A program made the position numbers and the translations under genes. Shown piece after piece: positions 10,363 to 21,536 of a DNA stretch of 64,000 nt. Position 1 is the first letter of the stretch. Each line of letters begins with the position of its first letter. The DNA is taken from positions 40,350 to 104,349 of the forward strand of contig SYIL01000006.1 of assembly GCA_005798825.1 (NCBI GenBank). The letters are read 5' to 3'. The notes below the pieces were generated by a model that was not told the origin of the DNA, searched no databases, and saw nothing but the letters and a program-made list of their open reading frames with translations. Source of the stretch: Bacteroidota bacterium. Lineage in GTDB: Bacteria > Bacteroidota > Bacteroidia > NS11-12g > UBA955.

Positions 10363-11226
10363 ATGAGGCAACTAAAAATTTCAAAACAATTTACCAATCG
10401 CGAAAACAAATCATTAGACAAATACCTTAATGAAATTTCCAAAGTGCCAATGATTGTTGCACAAGAGGAAGTAGAATTGGCTCGTAGAATTAGAGAGGGT
10501 GATCAAGCAGCGTTGGAAAAATTGGTAAATTCCAACTTGAGATTTGTCGTTTCTGTATCAAAACAATATCAAAATCAAGGTCTAACATTGGGTGATTTGA
10601 TTAATGAAGGCAATATGGGTTTAATCAAAGCCGCCAAACGTTTTGATGAAACACGCGGTTTTAAATTTATTTCCTATGCGGTTTGGTGGATTCGCCAAAG
10701 TATTCTTCAAGCCCTGGCTGATCAAAGTCGTATCGTTCGATTGCCCTTAAATAAAGTGGGTAGTCTTGGGAGAATCACCCAAGCCTCAGCCCGATTGGAG
10801 CAAAAATTTGAACGTGAACCCACTCCCCACGAAATTGCCGAGTCATTGGAAATTTCCATATCAGAAGTTGAAAATGCCCTTCGTTCTAGTGGAAGACATC
10901 TGAGTATCGATGCTCCATTGGCTGAAGGAGAAGACAATACATTGTTGGGTGTAATCAATCAAAACGATGAGCCCCATCCCGACGCCCCGCTGTTGAATGA
11001 GTCCTTGCAAAATGAAATAACCAGGGTAATTTCTACCTTAAGTGATAAAGAAAGGGATGTTTTGAAATACTATTTTGGGTTGGACGGAAATGCAGCGCAT
11101 ACACTCGAAGATATTTCTGAAAAAGTGGGATTAACCCGCGAACGTGTTCGCCAAATTAAGGAAAAAGCTTTACGCAGATTGCGCAAATCAAGCAAAAGCA
11201 AAATTCTTAAAACCTATTTGGGGTAA
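10363..11226 (+). CDS. rpoD: RNA polymerase primary sigma factor RpoD/SigA
   Basis: Region 1.2/2/3/4 motifs: [57 protein letters not shown] and [28 protein letters not shown]. Confidence 0.96.
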   Translation: MRQLKISKQFTNRENKSLDKYLNEISKVPMIVAQEEVELARRIREGDQAALEKLVNSNLRFVVSVSKQYQNQGLTLGDLINEGNMGLIKAAKRFDETRGFKFISYAVWWIRQSILQALADQSRIVRLPLNKVGSLGRITQASARLEQKFEREPTPHEIAESLEISISEVENALRSSGRHLSIDAPLAEGEDNTLLGVINQNDEPHPDAPLLNESLQNEITRVISTLSDKERDVLKYYFGLDGNAAHTLEDISEKVGLTRERVRQIKEKALRRLRKSSKSKILKTYLG

Positions 11227-11233
11227 TTCCAAG

Positions 11234-11255
11234 ACTCCATTTGATGGGAGTTTTT
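11234..11255 (+). terminator. Putative intrinsic terminator after the sigma factor gene
   Basis: ACTCCAT-TTG-ATGGGAGT imperfect hairpin followed by TTTTT, 8 bp after the stop codon. Confidence 0.5.
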
Positions 11256-11420
11256 GCCAGCCAGAGGCAGCGATATATTGGCATCGTGCATTGAACCTAG
11301 GCGTAAAATCCCAGCCATTTCAATAAGTTTACCAATAATTATTGCTTGTTTTTATGGAAACAAACCCATTTAAACAAAGAGAGGAAACTCTATTTGAGGG
11401 AATCGTACAACATTCTGTAC

Positions 11421-14400
11421 TTAACGCAACACGGTTACAGTGCCCTTAAATACATTCATCTTTCCATCAATATAACGGAATGAAACTGCATAGGCATATG
11501 AACCTTCCAATACAGGTTTTCCGAGCTTGTCAAGGCCTTTCCAACCCATGGCTGGATCAGTAGTGGAAAACAATATTTCACCCCATCGATTGAGTATTGT
11601 CATCCGGTATTTGGATATTCCAAAGGATTGGTAGGGTTTGAATTCTTCGTTAAGGCCATCAATATTGGGAGAAAATGCATTGGGAAGCCACCACAATAAT
11701 TCTGGCTTCAAGAAAATATTCTTTTCAATGGTATCACTACAACCTGAATTATTGGTTGCCTCAAGTCGAACTTTAAAATCACCAGTACCGGAAAAAGTCA
11801 TAAAAAAGGGTAACCCAGAGGTAGATGTTTGGTTGTCTTGAAATAGCCAATTGTAAGCATCTGTATTTTTTCCTGTGAATGTAAATTTCCAATCCGTTTC
11901 TAATCCCCGTGATAACAAATACTCGAAATCAAAATCTGCAATGGGTTTGGGGGAAACCAGAATAGATAATTGGGGAGATTTGGTTCCACAGCCTTTATTT
12001 GAAATAGCCTGCAATACAACATTGTAATTTCCCTCTTTCGAATATGCATGCATTGGGTTGGCGGTATTTGCGGTAAATCCGTCACCAAAGTTCCAATCGT
12101 AGGAGACTATAGTACCTCTATTAATTTTGGCAATAGACGAGAATTGAATGGGTATTTCTGCACATGCATTTTTACCCGAAATACTCAAGCTAGGATGCTC
12201 ATTTACACGCAATAATAGTGTTTTTTCAGTTCCGCATCCTTTGTCAGAAAGGGCTTTCAGTGTTATGGAATAATTGCCTGTATCTGGAAATGTTTGGGAA
12301 GGAATAGTCTTAATGCTAGACAAAATTGCTTTGTTAAGCAACCAAGCATACGCCACTCCAGAAGCGGAATTCTCGGAAGTGGTATTCGTGAATGTGAACG
12401 CATTTCCAATTAAACATTGCTCAGGATTGTTGACTGTAAAATTTGATTTGGGAAAGGGCCATACATTCACCGATTTAGTCAAAGAATCGCGACAACCTGA
12501 AGAAGAAGAAAGAACCAATTTTACATCGTATTTACCGGGGTTTAGATATTCTTTATTGGTGACATTTTTGGTTGTTTCAAAAGTCCCATCCGCCAGAGTC
12601 CACCTGCTTGTATAGCTAGATCCGAATACTGTATTGTCGGTAAAAGTAAATTTGTGGCCCGTCAAGCAAGCTGTATCCTTGCTGGTTGTAAACGAAGTTT
12701 TTGGGGTTTCAACAACAGAAACAACAACGGAAACCGAATCATAACAACCCGATTCTGTTTCAATCGAGTGAAATACCCGATACTTTCCGACTGCACCAAA
12801 CGTATGAGAAAATGAATCCAATGTACTGGATTTGCCATCCGAAATTTTCCAACTATGGGTTACATTGCTTCCACCCGTCCATGGAAATTTTTGTTTAAAT
12901 ATAAATTTATTCCCGACCAAACACTGAGATGCCGAGCTTGAAATATCGGCTTTTGGCATAACGAATATTTCTATGTTTCGCTGGAATGAATCTTTACATC
13001 CATCCGTGGTAGTTGCTATAATTCTCACCCAATATTTCCCAACTGCAGGGAATGTTTTATTCGGGACAGATTTTGCAAAATTACTGGTTCCATCTTGATA
13101 TTTCCAATCGGATCGTGGATTGAGTTTTGCATTCGTTGGCACTTTGCTTGCGTCTTCAAAGGAAAAGAAATGGTTAAAATAACAAGCATTAGAATCGGTC
13201 ACAATAAAATTCGCTTTGGGTTCGGGTGCAACAAATACTTTGGCTGTGTCAATATCGGTGCAACCAAAATCTGATGTATTTTTTAAGATGACAAGGTACC
13301 AACCTGTATCGGTAAATTTCACTGATTTTAACATCGATGAGGTAGCGGTCGAATTGATGCCGTATCTCCATTCACTGGTATAAGAACCAGAAACGATGGT
13401 GCTTTTGTCGGTGAAATCAAATTCATTGGCTTTAAAACAAATATTCTTTTTATTTACATCAATCTTGTTGATGGGTGCCGGTCGAACAATAAAGGTAGAG
13501 TCGGCAGTGTCCCTACAACCAAAAGGGGTAATGGTTATCAGTCGAACCGTAAATGTATCAGCAATTTTATAAGTGTAAACAGCCTTATACGGCGCAACTG
13601 TATCGGTTACCCCATTTCCGTATAGCCAAATAGACTTGCCAACCCCTTCATTGCTTTGGGAGGAATCAAACAAGCTTATTTTTTGATTCTGGCAAAAATA
13701 CGCACCTGAACTGGCAATTTTTGCCAAGGGATAAGGATAGACGACCAACATTGTATCTAAGGTATCGGCACAACCCTTTTTGGATTGAACAATGTAACGC
13801 AATTCATTTTTACTGATCGTATCAAATTTGTATCGGAAAGAAACAGAATCGCTATAAAAATAGGTGCCCAGGCCAAACAATCCTTTGTAATTGTCTTTTA
13901 TGCGCCACAATGAAGTTTTTCGGGAATCTTTATTGTACTTGGTTCCATCCCGCATAACAAATTTATTGGTCTTATAACACATGTCGAGTGAATCGAACGA
14001 AATAGCAGCAATTATGGCATCTGCCCTGCGAACTATGGTCGAATCAATGCTAACACAATTGGTAGAAGTATCGGTGATCTTTAACCACACCTTTCCTTCC
14101 TTCACTGCGGTGAAAGTTTTAAGTTTAGTGGAATCATGCCATTTATAAATAAATTTATTCGTGTATGGAGCTGTTATGGTAAGGTTTATGGCAGACGCAC
14201 ATTGGGTTGTGGTATCGGTAAAATATAAGATAGGGCCTTGTTTTACGGTGATAATCTTACTCCTAATGATGGTATCAACTGAACCACATTGAATTTGAAC
14301 AGGTATTTTTACAACCACATAAAAGGTGCCAATTCTTGAAAATTTATGTTTTACCGTTTTGCCTGTATCAATGGCTGAACCATCTCCAAAATTCCATATA

Positions 14401-15983
14401 TACCCTTTGATTTTAGGATTCCCTGCCACCACAGCCTCCAACTTAACATCTTCTCCTGGACATTGCGTCTTGCGGGTTAATTTGATATCATAATTTACAT
14501 TTTCAAACAGTGCGCCTGCCGAATAAGAATAACTCTCATATGGTCCTACACCATAAGCTACAGCCACAAAACCACTATCGCACTCTATTGCATTTGAACT
14601 GGGATTGGCAACAGACACCAAGGCATAAGAATATTTTCCATCACAAGTCACATCTGTAAAACTTGAAGCTGCCATAAATTTACCATTCAGTTTTACCGAA
14701 TTTTTCGCGCCTTTATCAATGAGAATATTCACATAATGTTTATTCATATTGCTCGTCGTTGCCGTACCTACTAAGGTTTTAAGCAAGCGCTGATTTATGT
14801 CAGGCATGATTAAAATAGCGGGATCACCATTGGTACCTCCTAGGCCAGAACAAGCCCCATTTTTCATATATTGAACAACATAAGCTTGCTTGCTGGTTTT
14901 GATGCAAACCGCTTTGGCGGAACCAACATTTTGGTATATCCATTGACCTTTTTTAAGAATGGTGTAGGATAGTGTCCCATCTATATATACATCGGTAGAA
15001 TCATAAGCTGCCACTACCTTATACACATATCCATTTACTTGACCAAAAAATGGCATTAATATATAATTCTTACCCAAAGCCAACGTAGGAATCACTTGCG
15101 TGTACAAGTGATCACGACCATTGAGACCCGATCCACAATTTCCTTTGGTAACGTGGGCTGAACGAGATCCTGAAAAAACATTAATCTTTCCACAACCTTC
15201 TATAACCCGCACACGAGTACCTGTTAAATCACCCTTTAAAGCTCCAGTTGTGCTCCAAGAAGTAGCAGCGGGATCTGTGTTGTTTGATCCATCAGATGAT
15301 TTTGACTGTACTTGGTATACTTGGCCCTTGTTTAAGGTTACGGTATATGCAGTACCTGCCACATTGCCGCCTTTGGTTGTAGCAGTTGGTGTTATCTCGA
15401 CTTTAACATTATTGTCCATGCCAATAACAACAAATTCACTTTCGGAATAATTGGAATTAATTGTTGCATTCGGAGGGAAACTACACACAAAAAATTCTGG
15501 CGATGGGGGAATGCTTTCATAAGGCATTACAAATGTTGCATCAGAACGATTATATTCCAAATTCATGCAATACACATTTATCAAATCTTTTGCGACTATG
15601 CGCAACCCTTTTTTACTATTGACGTCTGATGAACCGAACTCAGACCCCAATGGATAATAATAGGTTTTATCAACTTCAATACGATTAACCCTGCCAGCCG
15701 TAATTTTTACAGTTTGATTCGAGCCAGCAACTCGGGGATTGTCTAATACAAGGGAGGTATTCACTTCTGAGGTAACAAAAATGAGTAAGGTATCAGGCAA
15801 AGAGCCTGTTCGGACTTCCATCTGCATGAAACTCATATAAAAAGTTTTTCCAGAGGAAGAAATTTGAGCACCGACATGGGCCGGAAATAGAAAAAGGTAT
15901 ATTGTTAAACTTGCTACTATTCGGTAAAAAAATTTCATTCCAATTTTTTTTAGGCAAAACTGTTTTGGTTCACGAATTTTCAT
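11421..15983 (-). CDS. Large secreted multi-PKD-domain protein with T9SS type B (gliding motility-associated) C-terminal domain
   Basis: Repeated PKD-like motifs (YDWNFGDGFTANTANPMHAYSKEGNYNVVLQA) and CHU_C-type C-terminus LPNAFSPNIDGLNEEFKP..MTILNRWGEILF; IgGFc-binding-like N-terminal region. Confidence 0.88.
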   Translation of the reverse strand: MKIREPKQFCLKKIGMKFFYRIVASLTIYLFLFPAHVGAQISSSGKTFYMSFMQMEVRTGSLPDTLLIFVTSEVNTSLVLDNPRVAGSNQTVKITAGRVNRIEVDKTYYYPLGSEFGSSDVNSKKGLRIVAKDLINVYCMNLEYNRSDATFVMPYESIPPSPEFFVCSFPPNATINSNYSESEFVVIGMDNNVKVEITPTATTKGGNVAGTAYTVTLNKGQVYQVQSKSSDGSNNTDPAATSWSTTGALKGDLTGTRVRVIEGCGKINVFSGSRSAHVTKGNCGSGLNGRDHLYTQVIPTLALGKNYILMPFFGQVNGYVYKVVAAYDSTDVYIDGTLSYTILKKGQWIYQNVGSAKAVCIKTSKQAYVVQYMKNGACSGLGGTNGDPAILIMPDINQRLLKTLVGTATTSNMNKHYVNILIDKGAKNSVKLNGKFMAASSFTDVTCDGKYSYALVSVANPSSNAIECDSGFVAVAYGVGPYESYSYSAGALFENVNYDIKLTRKTQCPGEDVKLEAVVAGNPKIKGYIWNFGDGSAIDTGKTVKHKFSRIGTFYVVVKIPVQIQCGSVDTIIRSKIITVKQGPILYFTDTTTQCASAINLTITAPYTNKFIYKWHDSTKLKTFTAVKEGKVWLKITDTSTNCVSIDSTIVRRADAIIAAISFDSLDMCYKTNKFVMRDGTKYNKDSRKTSLWRIKDNYKGLFGLGTYFYSDSVSFRYKFDTISKNELRYIVQSKKGCADTLDTMLVVYPYPLAKIASSGAYFCQNQKISLFDSSQSNEGVGKSIWLYGNGVTDTVAPYKAVYTYKIADTFTVRLITITPFGCRDTADSTFIVRPAPINKIDVNKKNICFKANEFDFTDKSTIVSGSYTSEWRYGINSTATSSMLKSVKFTDTGWYLVILKNTSDFGCTDIDTAKVFVAPEPKANFIVTDSNACYFNHFFSFEDASKVPTNAKLNPRSDWKYQDGTSNFAKSVPNKTFPAVGKYWVRIIATTTDGCKDSFQRNIEIFVMPKADISSSASQCLVGNKFIFKQKFPWTGGSNVTHSWKISDGKSSTLDSFSHTFGAVGKYRVFHSIETESGCYDSVSVVVSVVETPKTSFTTSKDTACLTGHKFTFTDNTVFGSSYTSRWTLADGTFETTKNVTNKEYLNPGKYDVKLVLSSSSGCRDSLTKSVNVWPFPKSNFTVNNPEQCLIGNAFTFTNTTSENSASGVAYAWLLNKAILSSIKTIPSQTFPDTGNYSITLKALSDKGCGTEKTLLLRVNEHPSLSISGKNACAEIPIQFSSIAKINRGTIVSYDWNFGDGFTANTANPMHAYSKEGNYNVVLQAISNKGCGTKSPQLSILVSPKPIADFDFEYLLSRGLETDWKFTFTGKNTDAYNWLFQDNQTSTSGLPFFMTFSGTGDFKVRLEATNNSGCSDTIEKNIFLKPELLWWLPNAFSPNIDGLNEEFKPYQSFGISKYRMTILNRWGEILFSTTDPAMGWKGLDKLGKPVLEGSYAYAVSFRYIDGKMNVFKGTVTVLR

Positions 15984-16099
15984 GTTAATTTTAAATCAAT
16001 ACAAATGTATAAATTACATACATAAAATTAGACATTGCTTAGACTCTTAAATTGCTTAAAACGTTGTATCAATTTTATTTTGTAATTCTGAACAAAACA

Positions 16100-17290
16100 T
16101 CAAAAAGAAATAACGCCACTAAATACGATTTCCCCCTCAAGATATAGCGCTATAAACTGACCTGGGCTTACCGATTTTTGGGGTTCTTGAAAAAGAATAT
16201 TATATCCATTTTGAGATTTCAATACCTGACAAAAAAATAACTCCTGGCGATACCGGAATCTCCCCTGGACATTATCTGAATCCAGTACTCTCTGGGTTAC
16301 ACTGGGTCTAAGCCAATGCGCCTCTTTATCATCGACAAACAAACCGGCAGAATACAAGCCAAGGTGATCTTCCCCTTGTCCGACAAAAATGAGATTTTTC
16401 TCTACATCTGTATGAATTATAAATAAAGGCTGGGGTTTTCCACCTATGTTAAGTCCTTTTCGCTGGCCGCGGGTAAAATAATATGCTCCCTGGTGGCGAG
16501 AAATACACTGCCCATCTGTTGCATCAAATTTTGCATGCCACAAGTCTTTATCTTTGAGTCCATTTCTTGATTTTACATTCTGCCAATGTGTTTTGACTGC
16601 CGAAGATTCATTATCAATTTCAATTACATCACCTTCTTTTACTTGCAATTGTTGTTGCAAAAATTCGGGAAGTCGAACATGTCCGATAAAACATAATCCC
16701 TGGCTATCCTTTTTTGAAGCTGTCGCCAATGCCGTTTTTTCGGCCAATTCCCTCACCGCAGATTTTTGCATTTCTCCGATGGGAAAAAGTGCTTTAGACA
16801 ATTGAGATTGATTCAATTGACATAAAAAATAACTTTGGTCTTTGTTGAGGTCTTTGCCCATCAACAATCGAAATTCTTCATTTCCATTGACCCATACCGA
16901 TTCTTTTCGCGCATAATGGCCTGTTGCTACAAAATCTGCTCCAAGCTTAAGGGCTTCTTCCAAAAAAATCGAAAATTTGATTTCTCTATTGCATAAAATA
17001 TCTGGGTTGGGTGTTCTGCCTTTGCCGTATTCATCAAACATATAGTCAATGATACGCGTTTTATATACTTCACTTAAATCAAGAATCTGAAAGGGAATTC
17101 CAAGATGTTCAGCAACCAACATAGCGTCTCGACTGTCTTCAATCCATGGACATTCATCTTCCAAGGTGACGCTCGCATCATTCCAATTGCGCATAAATAA
17201 GCCAATCACATCATGTCCCTGTTGCAGTAAAACCAATGCAGCAACTGAGCTATCCACTCCGCCACTCATACCCACAACAATTTTTGCCAT
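16100..17290 (-). CDS. mnmA: tRNA-specific 2-thiouridylase MnmA
   Basis: VVGMSGGVDSSVAALVL P-loop, GHYAR, TPNPDILCNREIKF motifs. Confidence 0.96.
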   Translation of the reverse strand: MAKIVVGMSGGVDSSVAALVLLQQGHDVIGLFMRNWNDASVTLEDECPWIEDSRDAMLVAEHLGIPFQILDLSEVYKTRIIDYMFDEYGKGRTPNPDILCNREIKFSIFLEEALKLGADFVATGHYARKESVWVNGNEEFRLLMGKDLNKDQSYFLCQLNQSQLSKALFPIGEMQKSAVRELAEKTALATASKKDSQGLCFIGHVRLPEFLQQQLQVKEGDVIEIDNESSAVKTHWQNVKSRNGLKDKDLWHAKFDATDGQCISRHQGAYYFTRGQRKGLNIGGKPQPLFIIHTDVEKNLIFVGQGEDHLGLYSAGLFVDDKEAHWLRPSVTQRVLDSDNVQGRFRYRQELFFCQVLKSQNGYNILFQEPQKSVSPGQFIALYLEGEIVFSGVISF

Positions 17291-17320
17291 TGAGCAAAGT
17301 TCGGAATAGTTTTCCGATAA

Positions 17321-19366
17321 TTACCATTTGCCCAAGTATCGTCGAATAAACCATTCTCCAGCCAACAACAAGGGTATTCCCAAAAACCAAATGATCGAAT
17401 CATACCAATGTCTGGTTTGAATAGCCATGCGCATCAACGACTGGGTTTGCAATTTCTCTTTTAATAATGTATCAATCATCGCTTGGTTTTTGGCCAAAGA
17501 AAATCCGCCCTTCGATTTTTCGGAAATGGATTGTAAAGAAAGATGATTGGCCTGCAAATTCATCGTTTCTATCGGCTGATCAACAACCGCAAATTGTGCT
17601 TCCGATTGTAAATTCCCCAAAGCCGAAGCGGTGGCAATTAGATTGTATTCACCAGGTGCAATTTGCCCAATGCTTGCCTTCCATCCACCAAAACTGCGTT
17701 GCAAAGGAATCTCACGCATCCGGCCGTCGTTAGATCTCAACATTAAATTACGATTGATTTTATCGTCAACAATACCCGCCCTGTCTCGACAAATTACGCG
17801 GGCTGTAACAATTTCTCGCAAATCAAATTGGTCTTTCGGCAACTGAATTTCGATACCTTTTCTTGCGGTGTTACCGGCGGCAAGTATGGTCAGCATTCTT
17901 CTTATCCAGGGATCAAAAACAATCGATTGTTCATTGTTTTTTTTGTCCTGCATCCGCCATCGCCAAATTCCTTCCCCTAAAAACAAAGCCAAGGAAGCAT
18001 CGTCGATATTCCAATGTAGCATCAAAGGAAATTGCGTTTCGATGCCGCTCCATTTTTGTTTGATTGGACACTCTGCAGCAACAGGCAATGAGATTTTAAG
18101 CACTGGAGACATTACCGGGGGAAATATTTGCCAAATTTTTTTCTCTTGGTCTGTCAATTCCCAACCCATATATTGGGTGTTCCAAGCGGGTTGCACTTCC
18201 TGATAATTAATCCTGCGATTCGATACACCCAAATTTACAATTGAAGAAAGAACTGTCCACTGGGTTTTTTGTGTAGCAAATATCCAAATGGCTTTTCCTT
18301 CATTAATCCATTGTTTCAATTTTTGCACCTCAGAAGATTCCGAAAATGACCATCCATGTAATATGTAAACATCAGCATCCAATATGGTAGCAGAATTGGG
18401 ATTAATATCACAAATAAACTGACCATTTAACTCCAAGGCCCTGCGAATTGCAGCCACATCAGGATGTGGACTGCCATAAACTATTTGAACCCGCTTGCGT
18501 TGATCTGAAATTTTAATAAAGCGATGTAAGGTATTATTGGCAATATTCTTTTCCCCCTCCACCACCGCGATTTCTAAAGACAATTTCATCAAACCCGCCT
18601 TGGTGGGTTTGATGTCAAATTCAATGCGTTTCCAATCTTGGTCTCCTGACGAAACCCATTGTTTTGATGAAATCAAAACCGCATTCTGAAACAATCGCAA
18701 TTGAAGGGTTTTTCCATTCACAAGGCGAGACTTTATGAGAGCCTCTGCAACAAACGTATTGCCAATATAGGCTTCAGTATTGCAAGAAAAAGAAGAAACC
18801 TGCACATCTATTTGGGGTGTGGGATCTCCCAAACCTATAGAAATAACCGGAATTCTAGGAGGCAAAAGGGCAAATTTTGGATCGGTTCCGCTGTTTACAA
18901 TACCATCGCTGATGATTACGATACCAGACAAAGTTCCTTGGGTTGCGATGGACTCGGCATGTTTTATTACAGCGGAGATATTGGTATTCATCGTTGAAGA
19001 AGTAGGCATACTATCTGCTGTTGAAACCTCTTTTCCAAATAAATATGTGCGAAGATTCTTTTCACCGACAATGTCTTTTATGTGCTTTAAAACCGAACTA
19101 GATTGACGTTTATCATAATCCGAAATAGATGCACTTGCGTCGCTATAAACCAACAATACTGGCTTTTCAATTCTCTGTACCATTGATTTCCAGTAGGGGT
19201 TAAACAAAACCAATACAAGAAAAAAAACCGCTAAAAAACGAAATGTTGCTGCAAGAATCCAAAGCCGATTGGCGTTGGTCTTTAAAACAGGATAATACAG
19301 AAATCCGACATATAAAGATGAAATACCCAGAGAAAAAAACCAAGCCCAAACTGGAATCCCTATCAT
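17321..19366 (-). CDS. VWA-like membrane protein, Bacteroidota conserved
   Basis: N-terminal TM helices, VWA-like LLVYSDASASIS..GIVIISDGIVNSG, C-terminal TM segment. Confidence 0.65.
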   Translation of the reverse strand: MIGIPVWAWFFSLGISSLYVGFLYYPVLKTNANRLWILAATFRFLAVFFLVLVLFNPYWKSMVQRIEKPVLLVYSDASASISDYDKRQSSSVLKHIKDIVGEKNLRTYLFGKEVSTADSMPTSSTMNTNISAVIKHAESIATQGTLSGIVIISDGIVNSGTDPKFALLPPRIPVISIGLGDPTPQIDVQVSSFSCNTEAYIGNTFVAEALIKSRLVNGKTLQLRLFQNAVLISSKQWVSSGDQDWKRIEFDIKPTKAGLMKLSLEIAVVEGEKNIANNTLHRFIKISDQRKRVQIVYGSPHPDVAAIRRALELNGQFICDINPNSATILDADVYILHGWSFSESSEVQKLKQWINEGKAIWIFATQKTQWTVLSSIVNLGVSNRRINYQEVQPAWNTQYMGWELTDQEKKIWQIFPPVMSPVLKISLPVAAECPIKQKWSGIETQFPLMLHWNIDDASLALFLGEGIWRWRMQDKKNNEQSIVFDPWIRRMLTILAAGNTARKGIEIQLPKDQFDLREIVTARVICRDRAGIVDDKINRNLMLRSNDGRMREIPLQRSFGGWKASIGQIAPGEYNLIATASALGNLQSEAQFAVVDQPIETMNLQANHLSLQSISEKSKGGFSLAKNQAMIDTLLKEKLQTQSLMRMAIQTRHWYDSIIWFLGIPLLLAGEWFIRRYLGKW

Positions 19367-19392
19367 GGCTTATCCAGAGAATAACTGCTTGA

Positions 19393-20115
19393 TTATTGTT
19401 TAATAAACAATGAACTACCATTGACCCCTTGGGCGGTAAAACGCAGGGTATACAATCCATTGTTTAGCTGAGAAACATCCACTTTTCCATTAACTGGAAA
19501 GGTTGAAAAGACCCTTTGGCCAGATGCAGTATAAATGAATACCTCACCCTGAACATGTGCAGAAATATTTAGATATTGACCCGTTGGATTGGGATACATC
19601 CGCATTAAATCGGAATGCAGGGATTGGAAATTGGCACCCCATCTTACGTGTATATTCCATGTGATGGTATCAATTTTTTTCGGATTATCATTGTCCCAAA
19701 CTGCATATTTAACCTGCGCAGTATCGGCTTTTCCATTGGGAAAAATTGTAATTTTTATTGATGCTTTGTTGCCAGGTAAAACCTTAGAAAAGGTATCATT
19801 ATCGTAAAATGCAGAATAACAATTTCTATTGTCACAAAAGGATACATCCCAAGATTTAGGAAAATCAACAGCAATTTTCTCATAGGCAAAAATTATCGGT
19901 GATAATTTCTTGTTTTTGAAATAAATAGCACAATCCATAGGGTCATTGGCGTTGGGGAAATACGTGTGCACCAAGCCTCCTTCTACCTCAAAACTTTGTG
20001 CTGAAAGAGAAGAATTAGCAATCCCAGAAAAAAAAGAGACCTCTATGGTTATCAAAAAAGCTACTACGCGAAATAATAAAATTTTCATGGATAACAAAGG
20101 TACAAATAAACCCAA
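19393..20115 (-). CDS. T9SS type A sorting domain-containing secreted protein
   Basis: C-terminus MYPNPTGQYLNIS..VFIYTASGQRVFS..GLYTLRF; N-terminal signal peptide. Confidence 0.8.
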   Translation of the reverse strand: MGLFVPLLSMKILLFRVVAFLITIEVSFFSGIANSSLSAQSFEVEGGLVHTYFPNANDPMDCAIYFKNKKLSPIIFAYEKIAVDFPKSWDVSFCDNRNCYSAFYDNDTFSKVLPGNKASIKITIFPNGKADTAQVKYAVWDNDNPKKIDTITWNIHVRWGANFQSLHSDLMRMYPNPTGQYLNISAHVQGEVFIYTASGQRVFSTFPVNGKVDVSQLNNGLYTLRFTAQGVNGSSLFIKQ

Positions 20116-20132
20116 AAAATAAAAACCGATAC

Positions 20133-20903
20133 TTACAAACTCGAAAAAATTCGCAAATCTGCAACACTTCCCCCATATAAATTTAAATCCAAAATATCGT
20201 TCATTGGAGGTGGTTCAGATTGAATATCTAAGGTTTGATTTGAATACCAATAAGACATAATACCCGCACCAATTCCTCCCAAAACATCTGTATGCCAGGT
20301 ATCTCCTAAATAAACGGCTTCTTTAGCACTGCACTGCGCTTTGGTCAAAGCCAATGCAAAAAAATCGCTTTGGGGCTTTGCAAAACCGACCCCTTCAGAT
20401 GTAATCATAAAATCAATAAACGCTCCAATCCCCGAATGACGTAATTTGATGCGCTGTGTAGTTTCAAAACCATTGGTAAGTATGGCTATTTTATATTTTT
20501 TTTTCAATTTTTCCAATGCCATAAGGGCAAAGGGCATCAAGCGCGGCATTAGCGGACATATATCCAAATATTCTTGCCATATGTTTTTGGGTTGTTGCAC
20601 AATCGGAATTCCCATCGCTGTAAAAGTTTCTGAAAACCGGATTGTTCTCAAAGTTTCTTTATCCAGTTCTCCGGATTCATAGCGTCTCCATAAACTGGCA
20701 TTGATTGATTTGTATAGTCTTAAGAAATCGTTTACTGAGCTGGCGCAAAGTTGGTTTAATCTGTATTTTGTATACAAAATTTTTAATGCCTCCTCTGCAT
20801 TTCCGTCGAAGTCCCACAGTGTATTGTCAAGATCAACAAAGACCCACTTTGTGGTGGTTAAAAAGGGTTTAATCATTTCCTTGCATTGTTGACACTTGCA
20901 CAC
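20133..20903 (-). CDS. YjjG-family HAD hydrolase (noncanonical pyrimidine nucleotidase)
   Basis: WVFVDLDNTLWDF, ILTNGFETTQRIKLRHSGI, FAKPQSDFFALAL, YLGDTWHTDVLGG HAD motifs. Confidence 0.85.
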   Translation of the reverse strand: MCKCQQCKEMIKPFLTTTKWVFVDLDNTLWDFDGNAEEALKILYTKYRLNQLCASSVNDFLRLYKSINASLWRRYESGELDKETLRTIRFSETFTAMGIPIVQQPKNIWQEYLDICPLMPRLMPFALMALEKLKKKYKIAILTNGFETTQRIKLRHSGIGAFIDFMITSEGVGFAKPQSDFFALALTKAQCSAKEAVYLGDTWHTDVLGGIGAGIMSYWYSNQTLDIQSEPPPMNDILDLNLYGGSVADLRIFSSL

Positions 20904-21466
20904 AGGGAGTGAAAAATGGTCGAAAGATCACCCGCACCTTGGATACTGTAATATTTTCCTTGATTTTGATAGAAGTCTTGCAAGGGCAATGTCTTGGTCT
21001 GATACTCTTTGAAACGGGTGCGAATGGTATTTTCATCTTGGTCATCTATCCTTCCACTTGATCGACCACGCAGTAAAAGACGAGATACCAATTCATGTTC
21101 CCCGACATCCAAACCCAAAACGCAGGTTATTTTTGTATTGTTTTCGTCTAACATCGAATCCAAGGCAATTGCTTGATTTACTGTACGGGGAAAACCGTCA
21201 AAAATAAAACCCTCTGAATCGCTGTGGTTGAGCATAAAATTGCGCACCATGCCAATCACAACTTCATCTGGAACCAGTTCTCCCTGGCTAATAAATTCAT
21301 TGGCTTGTTTACCCAATTCTGTTTTAGCTGCACGTTCTGCGCGCAACAAATCGCCTGTTGAAATGTGTTTCAATTGAAATTTATCCAATAACTTTTGGCT
21401 TTGAGTTCCCTTTCCGGAGCCTGGAGGGCCAAAGATGACAATGTTTAAACTTTGCGTGTGAGCCAT
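20873..21466 (-). CDS. adk: Adenylate kinase
   Basis: IVIFGPPGSGKGTQSQKL P-loop, HISTGDLLRAE, GFIFDGFPRTVNQA, GRSSGRIDDQDENTIRTR. Confidence 0.96.
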   Translation of the reverse strand: MAHTQSLNIVIFGPPGSGKGTQSQKLLDKFQLKHISTGDLLRAERAAKTELGKQANEFISQGELVPDEVVIGMVRNFMLNHSDSEGFIFDGFPRTVNQAIALDSMLDENNTKITCVLGLDVGEHELVSRLLLRGRSSGRIDDQDENTIRTRFKEYQTKTLPLQDFYQNQGKYYSIQGAGDLSTIFHSLCASVNNARK

Positions 21467-21536
21467 CTGAATCTTTACCTATCTGAGTCTAGGTTCGCTG
21501 CAAATGTATAGGAAATTCTTTTCTAATGTATGCTGC

